21,687 nucleotides of DNA from an uncultured Granulicatella sp. (lineage in GTDB: Bacteria > Bacillota > Bacilli > Lactobacillales > Aerococcaceae), in assembly GCF_938030755.1 (NCBI RefSeq), contig NZ_CALHIF010000045.1, positions 1 through 21,687 on the forward strand. The letters run 5' to 3'. How positions within the stretch are numbered: position 1 is the first letter of the stretch; each line of letters begins with the position of its first letter. Made by a program: the position numbers and the translations under genes. Below, in pieces: positions 15,468 through 21,577 of this stretch. The notes beneath the pieces are model-generated. The model saw only the letters and a program-made list of their open reading frames with translations. It did no database searches and had not been told where the DNA came from.

Positions 15468-15520
15468 AAACAAGCCTCTAAAAAAGCTTTAGAGGCTCAG
15501 GTATCTAAACTCGCTTGTTT
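15468..15520. other. Nested, mutually exclusive hairpins in the adcA-membrane gene interval
   Basis: Intergenic 15305-15663 holds no gene. AGCCTCTAAA (15473-15482) pairs with TTTAGAGGCT (15488-15497). AAACAAGC (15468-15475) can instead pair with GCTTGTTT (15513-15520); the two pairings share bases and exclude one another. On the minus strand the inner stem is followed by TGTTTGTG, so it may be the weak terminator of the 15664-16086 gene. Confidence 0.4.
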
Positions 15521-15663
15521 TTGTATCACTGGTTCAATAGTTCTTTTCTAAGCTAAAATGTAAGATAAAATTGAATAAAATCCAATCAAAAAATTTAAAC
15601 TATTTTTCCGCTTGTATACGGAATCTTAACCCCTACTCCAACACGACATTCTATATCAATGGA

Positions 15664-16086
15664 TCATTTGATTTTTTTGGTACCGAAAAAACGATGGACT
15701 AAGAAATAAATTAGCAAGCAAACTGATTGAATCAAACTCCAAGCCATCATCATCAATACTAGACGCGAAATCCAAACAAAACTTTCTTTCCAGAAAACTG
15801 AACCCTGAATACTCGATAGCGAATCCGCCATCATAATATGACTAGCATTCATTTGATAGAAAACCACTAGAAGCACTAAAGAAGCGACAACAATTATGAA
15901 TAGAGAATGCTTGCTGTTCACATTCAATAAGCCTATCAATGTCACACCAGCACCAGTCAATTCCAAAAACAACAGTTGAATTCCCTCTTGCGCAAACACA
16001 TCTCCATATCTTAGTGCATAAAATGCAACTACAGCACTCAATACAAAGGCCACCATCGACAAGCTATAATAAATCTTATTCAACAT
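15664..16086 (-). CDS. Small four-pass membrane protein, function unknown
   Basis: I do not recognise this 140-residue protein. It has four predicted transmembrane segments, at about residues 5-24 (SLSMVAFVLSAVVAFYAL), 35-53, 61-78 (LFIIVVASLVLLVVFY) and 105-130 (ISRLVLMMMAWSLIQSV, VCLLIYFLVHRF), and ends in a basic tail (GTKKIK). The frame can also begin at a GTG three codons earlier (16095), but the ATG at 16086 has AGGTGG five bases ahead. A TATAAT hexamer (16143-16148, minus) lies about 55 bp upstream. It sits between adcA and the manganese-type operon with its own control signals, so a role in metal homeostasis is only a guess. Confidence 0.65.
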   Translation of the reverse strand: MLNKIYYSLSMVAFVLSAVVAFYALRYGDVFAQEGIQLLFLELTGAGVTLIGLLNVNSKHSLFIIVVASLVLLVVFYQMNASHIMMADSLSSIQGSVFWKESFVWISRLVLMMMAWSLIQSVCLLIYFLVHRFFGTKKIK

Positions 16087-16142
16087 AAAATCCACCTACT
16101 CCCCTACTTAATAGCGCTAAACTAAACGAAAACATCGTTACT

Positions 16143-16148
16143 ATTATA
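16143..16148 (-). promoter_or_regulatory. Candidate -10 element for the 140-residue membrane protein gene
   Basis: Minus strand TATAAT with a weak -35 region. A second possible start signal, TTGACT with TAGAAA at 16-bp spacing, lies further upstream at about 16230-16257. Confidence 0.35.
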
Positions 16149-16285
16149 AATAATGTATTTTCTGACGATTAATGCTGGAATCATTCATCTCCTCTCTAAT
16201 ATAGTTTTTCATCAATTGATATTCTTTCTAACCTGTTTTCTTTAAAAGTCAATACTTCCTTATGATTATTATAGAATAAAAAAAA

Positions 16286-16313
16286 AGAAAAGGTCTACTT
16301 CTCGACCTTTTCT
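16286..16313 (-). terminator. Terminator overlapping the end of the 125-residue membrane protein gene
   Basis: AGAAAAGGTC (16286-16295) pairs with GACCTTTTCT (16304-16313), and on minus a run of nine T follows. The last codons form one arm and the TAG stop lies at the loop, so coding and termination signals share DNA. Confidence 0.85.
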
Positions 16314-16672
16314 TGCAATTTCCACCCAATCACCCAACCAATGACAAGCACATAGTTTTCAATTGCTCCAACGAGATTGACAAAGGTAGCTCCCTCTAAA
16401 TAAGCAAGAAGATGATTCGTACCAATCCCTAATCCGCCGACTATTAGTGCTCCTAAAACGACTCTTAAATAAAACCAATCATACTTAACATTAACGGCCA
16501 CTAAAATCATCAAAACCGCCAAATTCCAAAATCCGATTTCTCGTTGCCAACCAACTGCAACTCCGTATCCCGAATGAGCTCCCATCACCTCTGGAAAGAA
16601 AATTTGATAAATCATCGCGCCTCCCATCGCCACCAATAGTATTATAAACAGTACTCTTAAAAATTTGTTCAT
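16295..16672 (-). CDS. Small membrane protein, possibly DUF6790-like
   Basis: A 125-residue integral membrane protein with four predicted transmembrane segments: about 5-22 (LRVLFIILLVAMGGAMI), 45-60, 68-90 (YLRVVLGALIVGGLGIGTNHL) and 100-118 (NLVGAIENYVLVIGWVIGW). A central loop reads GYGVAVGWQREIGFWNLAV. The G-x-Q-R-E-I-G-F-W-N-L pattern recalls the DUF6790 family; I cannot verify this. The frame extends to a GTG three codons upstream, but GAGGTGA sits correctly for the ATG at 16672. No strong promoter of its own is seen, and it starts about 50 bp after the terminator of the manganese-type operon. Read-through supply is therefore possible. Confidence 0.65.
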   Translation of the reverse strand: MNKFLRVLFIILLVAMGGAMIYQIFFPEVMGAHSGYGVAVGWQREIGFWNLAVLMILVAVNVKYDWFYLRVVLGALIVGGLGIGTNHLLAYLEGATFVNLVGAIENYVLVIGWVIGWKLQEKVEK

Positions 16673-16725
16673 CTTCTTCACCTCGTCATTCTTTATTTGA
16701 ATTTTTTATCTGATTTCCCAAAATA

Positions 16726-16776
16726 AAAGAGCCCCAGATTCTATCCACCGAATCGAATAGAAATCTAAGAAGCTCA
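16726..16776 (-). terminator. Terminator of the manganese-type ABC operon
   Basis: Minus strand: GAGC...AGATTTCTAT pairs with ATAGAATCT...GCTC (with mismatches), followed by TTTTATTTT, just past the receptor's stop codon. Confidence 0.7.
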
Positions 16777-16782
16777 TCTTGA

Positions 16783-17733
16783 TTATTTGCTTAACCCTTC
16801 AATGATTTTATCTAGGTTCCATTTCATCATGCTGTAGTAGCTATCTCCATCTTTTCCTTCTTCTGCAATTGAGTCCGTAAAGATTGTAGAGTGAATTGGT
16901 TTCCCTGTTTCTTGAGATACAGTTTTCATTGGACGGTCATCCACACTACTTTCAACGAATAATGACGGAACTTTTGAATCACGTAATTGACGAACCAATT
17001 TTGTGATTTGTTCTGGAGTTCCTTCTTCTTCTGTGTTGATTTCCCAAATGTAAGCTGATGGAATATCGTACGCTTTAGAGAAGTACTTGAAGCAGCCTTC
17101 ACTCGTTACGATTAAACGTTTTTCTTCAGGAATTTTAGCAATACGTGCTTTTGCGTCTTTATCCAAAGCTTCTAGTTTTTCAACATAAGCAGCTAAGTTC
17201 TTTTCGTATGCTTCTTTGTTCTTTGGATCTTTAGCAATTAATTGTTTTGCAATATTTTTAGCATAGATAATTCCGTTTTCGATGTTTAACCAAGCGTGTG
17301 GATCTTCTTTCCCTGCTTCGTTTTGTCCTTCTAAGTAAATTACTTGAACGCCATCACTTACCGCAAAGTAATCTTTGTTGGCTTCTTTTTTAGCGTTTTT
17401 CACCATTTTAGCGAACCAAGCATCCTCACCATTTTCTAAGTTGATACCATTGTAGAAAATCAAGTCTGCTTTTTGAACCTTTTGAACATCCTCTGGTAAT
17501 GGTTCGTATTCGTGAGGGTCTTGCCCTACTGGAACGATACTATGTAAATCCACTAAATCTCCAGCGATATTTTTTGTCATATCATAAATAATAGAGTTCG
17601 TTGTCACTACTTGTAATTTTTTGCTTTCTGCTGTCGCAGATGTCGTTTGAGAACTATTCTCTTTGCCAGTAGCGCATCCTGCAATCCCTAAGACAACAAG
17701 AGCAGCTACTAAAAGTTTCTTCATGCTATTCAT
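16783..17733 (-). CDS. psaA: Metal (Mn-type) ABC transporter substrate-binding lipoprotein, PsaA/ScaA/EfaA (LraI) family
   Basis: Lipid-anchored metal receptor, 316 residues, with lipobox IAGC (Cys20). The four ligands of the PsaA site are in place: His74 (GQDPHEYEP), His146 (EDPHAWLN), Glu212 (TSEGCFKYF) and Asp287 (FTDSIAEEG). The highly conserved AYIWEINTEEEGTPEQI and DSYYSMMKWNLDKI blocks are near identical to streptococcal PsaA/ScaA as I recall them. The His-rich loop of zinc receptors is absent, which supports manganese (possibly also iron) over zinc. The ATG at 17733 has AAGGA six bases ahead and overlaps the permease stop by eight bases. It is the last gene of the operon. LraI proteins were first described as adhesins, but transport is the supported role. 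Confidence 0.94.
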   Translation of the reverse strand: MNSMKKLLVAALVVLGIAGCATGKENSSQTTSATAESKKLQVVTTNSIIYDMTKNIAGDLVDLHSIVPVGQDPHEYEPLPEDVQKVQKADLIFYNGINLENGEDAWFAKMVKNAKKEANKDYFAVSDGVQVIYLEGQNEAGKEDPHAWLNIENGIIYAKNIAKQLIAKDPKNKEAYEKNLAAYVEKLEALDKDAKARIAKIPEEKRLIVTSEGCFKYFSKAYDIPSAYIWEINTEEEGTPEQITKLVRQLRDSKVPSLFVESSVDDRPMKTVSQETGKPIHSTIFTDSIAEEGKDGDSYYSMMKWNLDKIIEGLSK

Positions 17734-18559
17734 GAGATTTCCTTCTTTCTCTTTGTTTTGGTGAAATAATAAAGCTTACGACAAAAAGTGCTGCAGAAGT
17801 TAACACGATCGTAGATCCAATCGCAATATTAAATGTATACCCAATAAACAATCCTAAAATAGAAGATAAAGAGCCGAATATAGCTGCTAAAATTAACATC
17901 GTTTTAAGACGATTGGAGTACAAGTAAGCTGTCGCTGCAGGAGTAATGAGCAGAGCCACTATCATAACGGTCCCTACACTTTGCATTGCTGTAATAGATA
18001 CCAATGCTAAAAGGAACATTAATAGATAATGATAAAACCGTACATTCATCCCCGCTGATTGCGCAAAAATCGGATCAAAACTGGTTACTTGTAATTCTTT
18101 GAAATAGGCCAGAATTACAATAAACACAATCAAGCTAACCACTAATGTAATGATTAAATCAACATCTTGCACTGCTAAAATATTCCCAAATAAAATATGG
18201 AATAAATCTGTAGAACTTTTAGCAACACCAATCAAAATAACTCCCAGCGCCAGAAAAGAACTAAAGGTAATCCCAATAGCGGTATCCCCTTTTACTGTAC
18301 TATTTTGATTAATAAAGGCAATTAGAAATGAAGCTAATAAACCAAATACGAGGGCTCCTATAAAGAAATTAATGCCTAGAATATAGGATAACGCTACCCC
18401 GGGAAGAACCGCGTGAGAGATAGCATCTCCCATGAGTGACATTCCTCTTAGAATGATAAAACACCCTAAAATCCCCGCAACAGCACCAATAACGACTGCT
18501 GAAACTAATGCGTTTTGCAAGAAGTGAAATTCAAACAAGCCTTCAATAAAGTTATGCAT
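17726..18559 (-). CDS. psaC: Metal ABC transporter permease (PsaC-type, ABC-3 family)
   Basis: Membrane channel of the manganese-type importer, 277 residues with about eight transmembrane segments. Family motifs are ILRGMSLMGDAISHAVLPGV (about 35-54), the typical ABC-3 block next to the ATPase contact, and GDTAIGITFSSFLALGVILI. TFNIAIGSTIVLTSAALFVV precedes a basic C-terminal tail (SPKQRERRK). The open frame reaches 13 codons further upstream, but GGAGGTGA sits five bases ahead of the ATG at 18559, giving MHNFIEGLFEFHFLQNAL. The start overlaps the ATPase gene by eight bases and the end overlaps the receptor gene by eight bases, so the three genes are translationally coupled. Confidence 0.93.
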   Translation of the reverse strand: MHNFIEGLFEFHFLQNALVSAVVIGAVAGILGCFIILRGMSLMGDAISHAVLPGVALSYILGINFFIGALVFGLLASFLIAFINQNSTVKGDTAIGITFSSFLALGVILIGVAKSSTDLFHILFGNILAVQDVDLIITLVVSLIVFIVILAYFKELQVTSFDPIFAQSAGMNVRFYHYLLMFLLALVSITAMQSVGTVMIVALLITPAATAYLYSNRLKTMLILAAIFGSLSSILGLFIGYTFNIAIGSTIVLTSAALFVVSFIISPKQRERRKSHE

Positions 18560-19295
18560 GTTGCTCACCTCCTTGAGGAATATACACACTTCCACCATAA
18601 ACGTGATCTAAGTACTTCGAAATAAAGACTTCTTCTGTTTTTCCAGAAGCCACTATCCCGTGTTTCACTAAAACCACATGGTCAAAGTATTCCTTCACTT
18701 TAGACAGGTCATGGTTCACCATTAAAATGGTTTTTCCTTCTTCTTTCCATTTGCGAATAATCGTCATAATCACTTTCTCGCTGAGCATATCAATTCCAAC
18801 GAAAGGTTCGTCAAGAAAGATATAATCTGCTTCTTGAACCATACAACGCGCAAGTAATACCCGTTGGAATTGCCCACCTGAAAGTGCTCCAATTTGACGA
18901 GTCGCCAACTCTGATAAGCCTACCTCTTCAATCGCTTCGTCTACTTTAGCCCAATCTTCTTTCGTGAGTCTTTGTAAAGGAGCTTTTTTTACAGTTCTCC
19001 CTAAGGCTACACATTCACGAATCGTAATCGGAAACGTAAAGTCAATATGGCTTTTTTGTTCAACATATGCAATTCTAGATAGTGCTTTTCTAGTTGTCTC
19101 GCCATCAATACGAATCTCTCCGCTAGATGGAATTAGTCCTAATATTGCTTTTAATAGTGTTGATTTTCCTGCACCATTGGGCCCAATAATCCCTGTAATG
19201 GTTGGTCCTTCAATGGATAAATTGCAGTCTCGTAAAACATGTGGTTGCATCGCGTATGATACCCCAACATTTTTAATCGTAATCAATGAATTCAT
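18552..19295 (-). CDS. psaB: Metal ABC transporter ATP-binding protein (PsaB-type)
   Basis: ATPase of the same importer, up to 247 residues. It has Walker A GPNGAGKST (about 38-46), Q-loop YVEQKSHID, signature LSGGQFQRVLLARCM, Walker B YIFLDEPFVGID, and switch His in MVNHDLSKVKEYFD. The start is uncertain. The ATG at 19295 is butted directly against GAGAGG, too close for good initiation, whereas the in-frame TTG three codons on (19286) has ideal spacing and would give the family-typical MITIKNVGVSY. It is the first gene of the operon. The promoter directly upstream is bracketed by two DtxR/MntR-like palindromes. Confidence 0.92.
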   Translation of the reverse strand: MNSLITIKNVGVSYAMQPHVLRDCNLSIEGPTITGIIGPNGAGKSTLLKAILGLIPSSGEIRIDGETTRKALSRIAYVEQKSHIDFTFPITIRECVALGRTVKKAPLQRLTKEDWAKVDEAIEEVGLSELATRQIGALSGGQFQRVLLARCMVQEADYIFLDEPFVGIDMLSEKVIMTIIRKWKEEGKTILMVNHDLSKVKEYFDHVVLVKHGIVASGKTEEVFISKYLDHVYGGSVYIPQGGEQHA

Positions 19296-19324
19296 CCTCT
19301 CAATTTATGTAGATTCTACATTTA

Positions 19325-19338
19325 TTAGGTTACCCTAA
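19325..19338. promoter_or_regulatory. DtxR/MntR-like operator 1 of the metal ABC operon
   Basis: TTAGGTTACCCTAA, an inverted repeat of TTAGG, has the form of DtxR-family (DtxR, MntR, ScaR/EfaR) boxes. It overlaps the inferred -10 region, 30 bp ahead of the ATPase gene. Confidence 0.7.
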
Positions 19339-19355
19339 AAAAATAATTTCGTCAA
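19327..19355 (-). promoter_or_regulatory. Promoter of the metal ABC operon
   Basis: Minus strand TTGACG (19350-19355), a 17-bp spacer and a weak TAACCT (19327-19332). The weak -10 is embedded in operator 1, consistent with a tightly repressed promoter. Confidence 0.5.
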
Positions 19356-19361
19356 GTGTTT

Positions 19362-19378
19362 TTTTGGGTTTACCAAAA
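19362..19378. promoter_or_regulatory. DtxR/MntR-like operator 2 of the metal ABC operon
   Basis: TTTTGGGTTTACCAAAA, perfect 6-bp arms (TTTTGG/CCAAAA) around five bases. It lies just upstream of the -35 and shares the GG-TTTA-CC core style of operator 1. Confidence 0.6.
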
Positions 19379-19452
19379 TATTTTCAGAAAATTTTTGAAA
19401 ACAAGCCTTTACCCGCTTAAATCAGCTGATTCTCTCTCTTTTAAAAGAGCAA

Positions 19453-19483
19453 AAAAACGCCTTCCGTTGTCCGGAAGACGCCT
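19453..19483 (-). terminator. Terminator of nagB
   Basis: Minus strand GCGTCTTCCG pairs with CGGAAGGCGT around GACAA, followed by a run of seven T. It lies 12 bp past the nagB stop. Confidence 0.9.
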
Positions 19484-19494
19484 TATCTAACTCT

Positions 19495-20202
19495 TTATTT
19501 TGTTAATAATGCCGCAGCTGCTTCATCACAAATAACGGTCACTTTCGGATGGTTTTGCAAAATACTTGCTGGAACCTCTTCTGTAATTGGCCCTTCTACT
19601 AAACCTTTAATCGCGTGGATTTTCTTAGGACCAAATGCAATTAAAGCAATCTCTTTAGCATCCATAATCGATTGTAAGCCCATTGAATAGGCATAACGTG
19701 GAACATCCTCTTCTTTCTCGAAGAAACGTTTGTTGGCTTCAATCGTTGACTCTGTTAAATGTACTTTGTGCGTGCGTTGAGTGAATGGCGTACCTGGCTC
19801 ATTGAATCCGATATGTGCGTTACTTCCAATTCCTAATAATTGTAAGTCCACTGGATTTTCTTGAAGAATGCGTTCATAACGTTCCACTTCTGCATCGACA
19901 TCTTTAGCTAATCCATCTGGTAAATAGCTATGTTTGAATGGTTTTGCATTGAATAATTGCTCTTTCATGAAATAATGATAGCTATGTTCATCCGTCGGCG
20001 CTAATCCCACATACTCATCTAAGTTTACGGACACTCGATCTGAAAAATCTAAATCGCTATTTCGAAGTAATTCATATAACCCAATTGGACTTGATCCAGT
20101 TGCCAACCCAAACACTTTTGCTCCTTCGCCGTGTACACGTTTAAACACCTCAAAAGCTGCTTTTGCTCCCTCCTCTTGAGTCTTTACAACTATAACTTCC
20201 AT
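19495..20202 (-). CDS. nagB: Glucosamine-6-phosphate deaminase
   Basis: Cytosolic enzyme converting glucosamine-6-phosphate to fructose-6-phosphate and ammonia, the entry of amino sugars into glycolysis. The protein is 235 residues, the short Gram-positive, non-allosteric form. Key features are the phosphate-binding GLATGSSPIGLY (32-43), general-base Asp62 in NLDEYVGL, and the active-site loop GIGSNAHIGFNEPG with His130 and Glu135. Most family members I recall have Gly where this loop has Ala129. The ATG at 20202 has GGGAGGT six bases ahead. Transcription is monocistronic with its own terminator. The leader contains a small hairpin beside the ribosome site (20218-20238). No convincing catabolite-repression (cre) site was found. 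Confidence 0.95.
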   Translation of the reverse strand: MEVIVVKTQEEGAKAAFEVFKRVHGEGAKVFGLATGSSPIGLYELLRNSDLDFSDRVSVNLDEYVGLAPTDEHSYHYFMKEQLFNAKPFKHSYLPDGLAKDVDAEVERYERILQENPVDLQLLGIGSNAHIGFNEPGTPFTQRTHKVHLTESTIEANKRFFEKEEDVPRYAYSMGLQSIMDAKEIALIAFGPKKIHAIKGLVEGPITEEVPASILQNHPKVTVICDEAAAALLTK

Positions 20203-20217
20203 ATTACTACCTCCCTG

Positions 20218-20238
20218 AATTCCCTTTTATAAGGGATT
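20218..20238 (-). promoter_or_regulatory. Leader hairpin just upstream of the nagB ribosome site
   Basis: Minus strand AATCCCTT pairs with AAGGGAATT around ATAA, ending a few bases before GGGAGGT. It could stabilise the mRNA or modulate ribosome access. No known riboswitch is recognised. Confidence 0.4.
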
Positions 20239-20270
20239 AAAAAAAATACTTGAACGATTGCTCGCTTTCT

Positions 20271-20279
20271 ATTCTAACA
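20271..20279 (-). promoter_or_regulatory. Extended -10 promoter of nagB
   Basis: Minus strand TGTTAGAAT (TG, one base, TAGAAT) about 70 bp upstream of the start; the -35 is weak. Confidence 0.45.
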
Positions 20280-20369
20280 AAAATTCAGACTTGTTTAAAT
20301 AGCTAAATTCATTTTAGTTTATAAAATCTTCCCTATCCTGCCGTAGAAATTCCTCTTAACTATAACAAA

Positions 20370-20389
20370 GAGGAGAGTTTCCTCTCCTC
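20370..20389 (-). terminator. Terminator of the 41-residue microprotein gene
   Basis: GAGGAGAG/CTCTCCTC stem with a TTTC (GAAA on minus) loop, followed on minus by TTTGTT, 15 bp past the stop codon. On plus the tail is ACTTTTTG, so it may be bidirectional. Confidence 0.65.
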
Positions 20390-20404
20390 ACTTTTTGAAA
20401 CATC

Positions 20405-20530
20405 CTACAAGCGGTTCCCTCTCTCAAGCTCATGACGAACCGCTAATCGAATGACCCAGTAACAAGCATAGATAAAGATTCCTGCTAATACAACTCCTCC
20501 AAGAACCACTGGTAATCCTACAACATCCAT
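20405..20530 (-). CDS. 41-residue single-pass membrane microprotein, unrecognised
   Basis: A short frame that ordinary gene calling would miss but with complete expression signals: promoter TTGAAT-16 bp-TATAAT (20585-20612), a strong GGAGGTGAT site seven bases before the ATG at 20530, and a terminator after the TAG. It encodes a short polar start (MDVVGLP), one hydrophobic helix at about residues 8-27 (VVLGGVVLAGIFIYACYWVI), then a charged cytoplasmic-type tail (RLAVRHELERGNRL). That is the pattern of a small membrane regulator or toxin-like peptide. No antisense RNA or antitoxin partner was recognised. Function unknown. Confidence 0.7.
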   Translation of the reverse strand: MDVVGLPVVLGGVVLAGIFIYACYWVIRLAVRHELERGNRL

Positions 20531-20584
20531 ATAGATCACCTCCAATGAGACTCAAACCTTTTAAAATCGACATTCTACAACTTT

Positions 20585-20612
20585 ATTATAGCATTCCACC
20601 TTTGAAATTCAA
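20585..20612 (-). promoter_or_regulatory. Sigma-A promoter of the microprotein gene
   Basis: Minus strand TTGAAT (20607-20612), a 16-bp spacer and TATAAT (20585-20590), the latter extended by TG. This is one of the best promoters in the window. Confidence 0.75.
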
Positions 20613-20640
20613 TAGAGTCTCAACTTGGAATAACAAAGAA

Positions 20641-20665
20641 AGACTATCCCGTAAAAGGATAGTCT
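20641..20665 (-). terminator. Terminator of the tandem membrane-protein genes
   Basis: AGACTATCC pairs with GGATAGTCT around seven bases, followed on minus by TTCTTTGTTATT, six bases past the stop codon. Confidence 0.75.
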
Positions 20666-20670
20666 AACGA

Positions 20671-21552
20671 TTATGATTTCGACATAAATCTAGCAAAGAA
20701 CTTTCCATACCACTGCTCATTGGTAATATTAAAGTGCTCTCTGTATTCTTTACGATACTTATAGAAGTAAATTATTTTAGTTAAATATTCAATCCATTTT
20801 CCAAACATCAATGTTAGTGCAAACATAGAAACTGGGAATAAGAGGCCCATTAATATGCGCACTAACTCTGGATCTCCATTTACATTTACACCGATTTTAA
20901 GTGTCCATCGATTTAAAATTGCTAGAAACAACAAGATTCCACCATATTTTTTAACAAAGCTCATCAATCGAACATCCCAATCAGATACTCTTTCCTCTCC
21001 AATATCAAATAGATATGCTTTAAATTTCTTTGTCCCATCGATAATATACTTTTTAACAAAGTATAAGACCAAAATAATCTGTACATAAAAAGCCGTAACT
21101 CCAAATGCATCGATAGTAAGCCCAATGGCCATTGGTAATAAAGCAGTGAAAGCTGCTAATTGAAGAACAAGTATATAGAAAATACCATATAACAGTTGAT
21201 TTGCATAATTACCCTTCGGCACAATATTTAACACCGTTAAAACAATTAAAGTAAAAATTAACACTATAATTACTGGTCGAAGATAGAGACCTATTTCTCC
21301 AATAAGTGCTGCAGATTGTTGCGAAATCATTTGCACATTTTCTGTAGATTGGCGAAGTTGATCTGGAAATCCAATTCCGGCACCATAAATTGCAAATATC
21401 ATTAACAAAGTTACTAGCCCCGTCGTTCTTTTCCAAAAACTCATCGAAGAAAAGACACCCATTTTTGCTCCATCTTCTGTTAAAATACTCTCATCAATAA
21501 TTTTCTTCGATTGCTCGAAACTTGCACCAAAGAGTTTGTTTTTTACTTGCAT
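20671..21552 (-). CDS. Polytopic membrane protein, downstream member of a tandem paralogous pair
   Basis: I do not recognise this 293-residue protein. A ~40-residue soluble N-terminus (MQVKNKLFGASFEQSKK) is followed by about six hydrophobic segments near 43-60, 92-111, 120-142, 150-166, 203-217 and 231-252. The C-terminus is a conserved cytoplasmic tail, YKYRKEYREHFNITNEQWYG then KFFARFMSKS. The open frame extends 24 codons further upstream, but that part merely reads the end of the preceding gene in another frame. The ATG at 21552 has GGAGAGG about ten bases ahead, so I start there. The gene lies 25 bp after the stop of a paralogue with the same C-terminal tail and ends at a terminator. Transport, immunity and signalling roles are all possible. 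Confidence 0.7.
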   Translation of the reverse strand: MQVKNKLFGASFEQSKKIIDESILTEDGAKMGVFSSMSFWKRTTGLVTLLMIFAIYGAGIGFPDQLRQSTENVQMISQQSAALIGEIGLYLRPVIIVLIFTLIVLTVLNIVPKGNYANQLLYGIFYILVLQLAAFTALLPMAIGLTIDAFGVTAFYVQIILVLYFVKKYIIDGTKKFKAYLFDIGEERVSDWDVRLMSFVKKYGGILLFLAILNRWTLKIGVNVNGDPELVRILMGLLFPVSMFALTLMFGKWIEYLTKIIYFYKYRKEYREHFNITNEQWYGKFFARFMSKS

Positions 21553-21577
21553 AATAAATTTTCCTCTCCAAATTAAC

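Noticed and set aside
16122..16184. A possible 20-codon leader peptide (minus, MIPALIVRKYIIYNSN...) after GAGAGGAG
   Set aside because: The ribosome site suits two overlapping short frames equally poorly and a later TATAAT would start transcription inside it. Too little support to annotate.
20240..20280. A possible cre (CcpA) site upstream of nagB around AGAAAGCGAGCAATC (minus)
   Set aside because: Only the left half resembles the consensus; the right half lacks the matching dyad.
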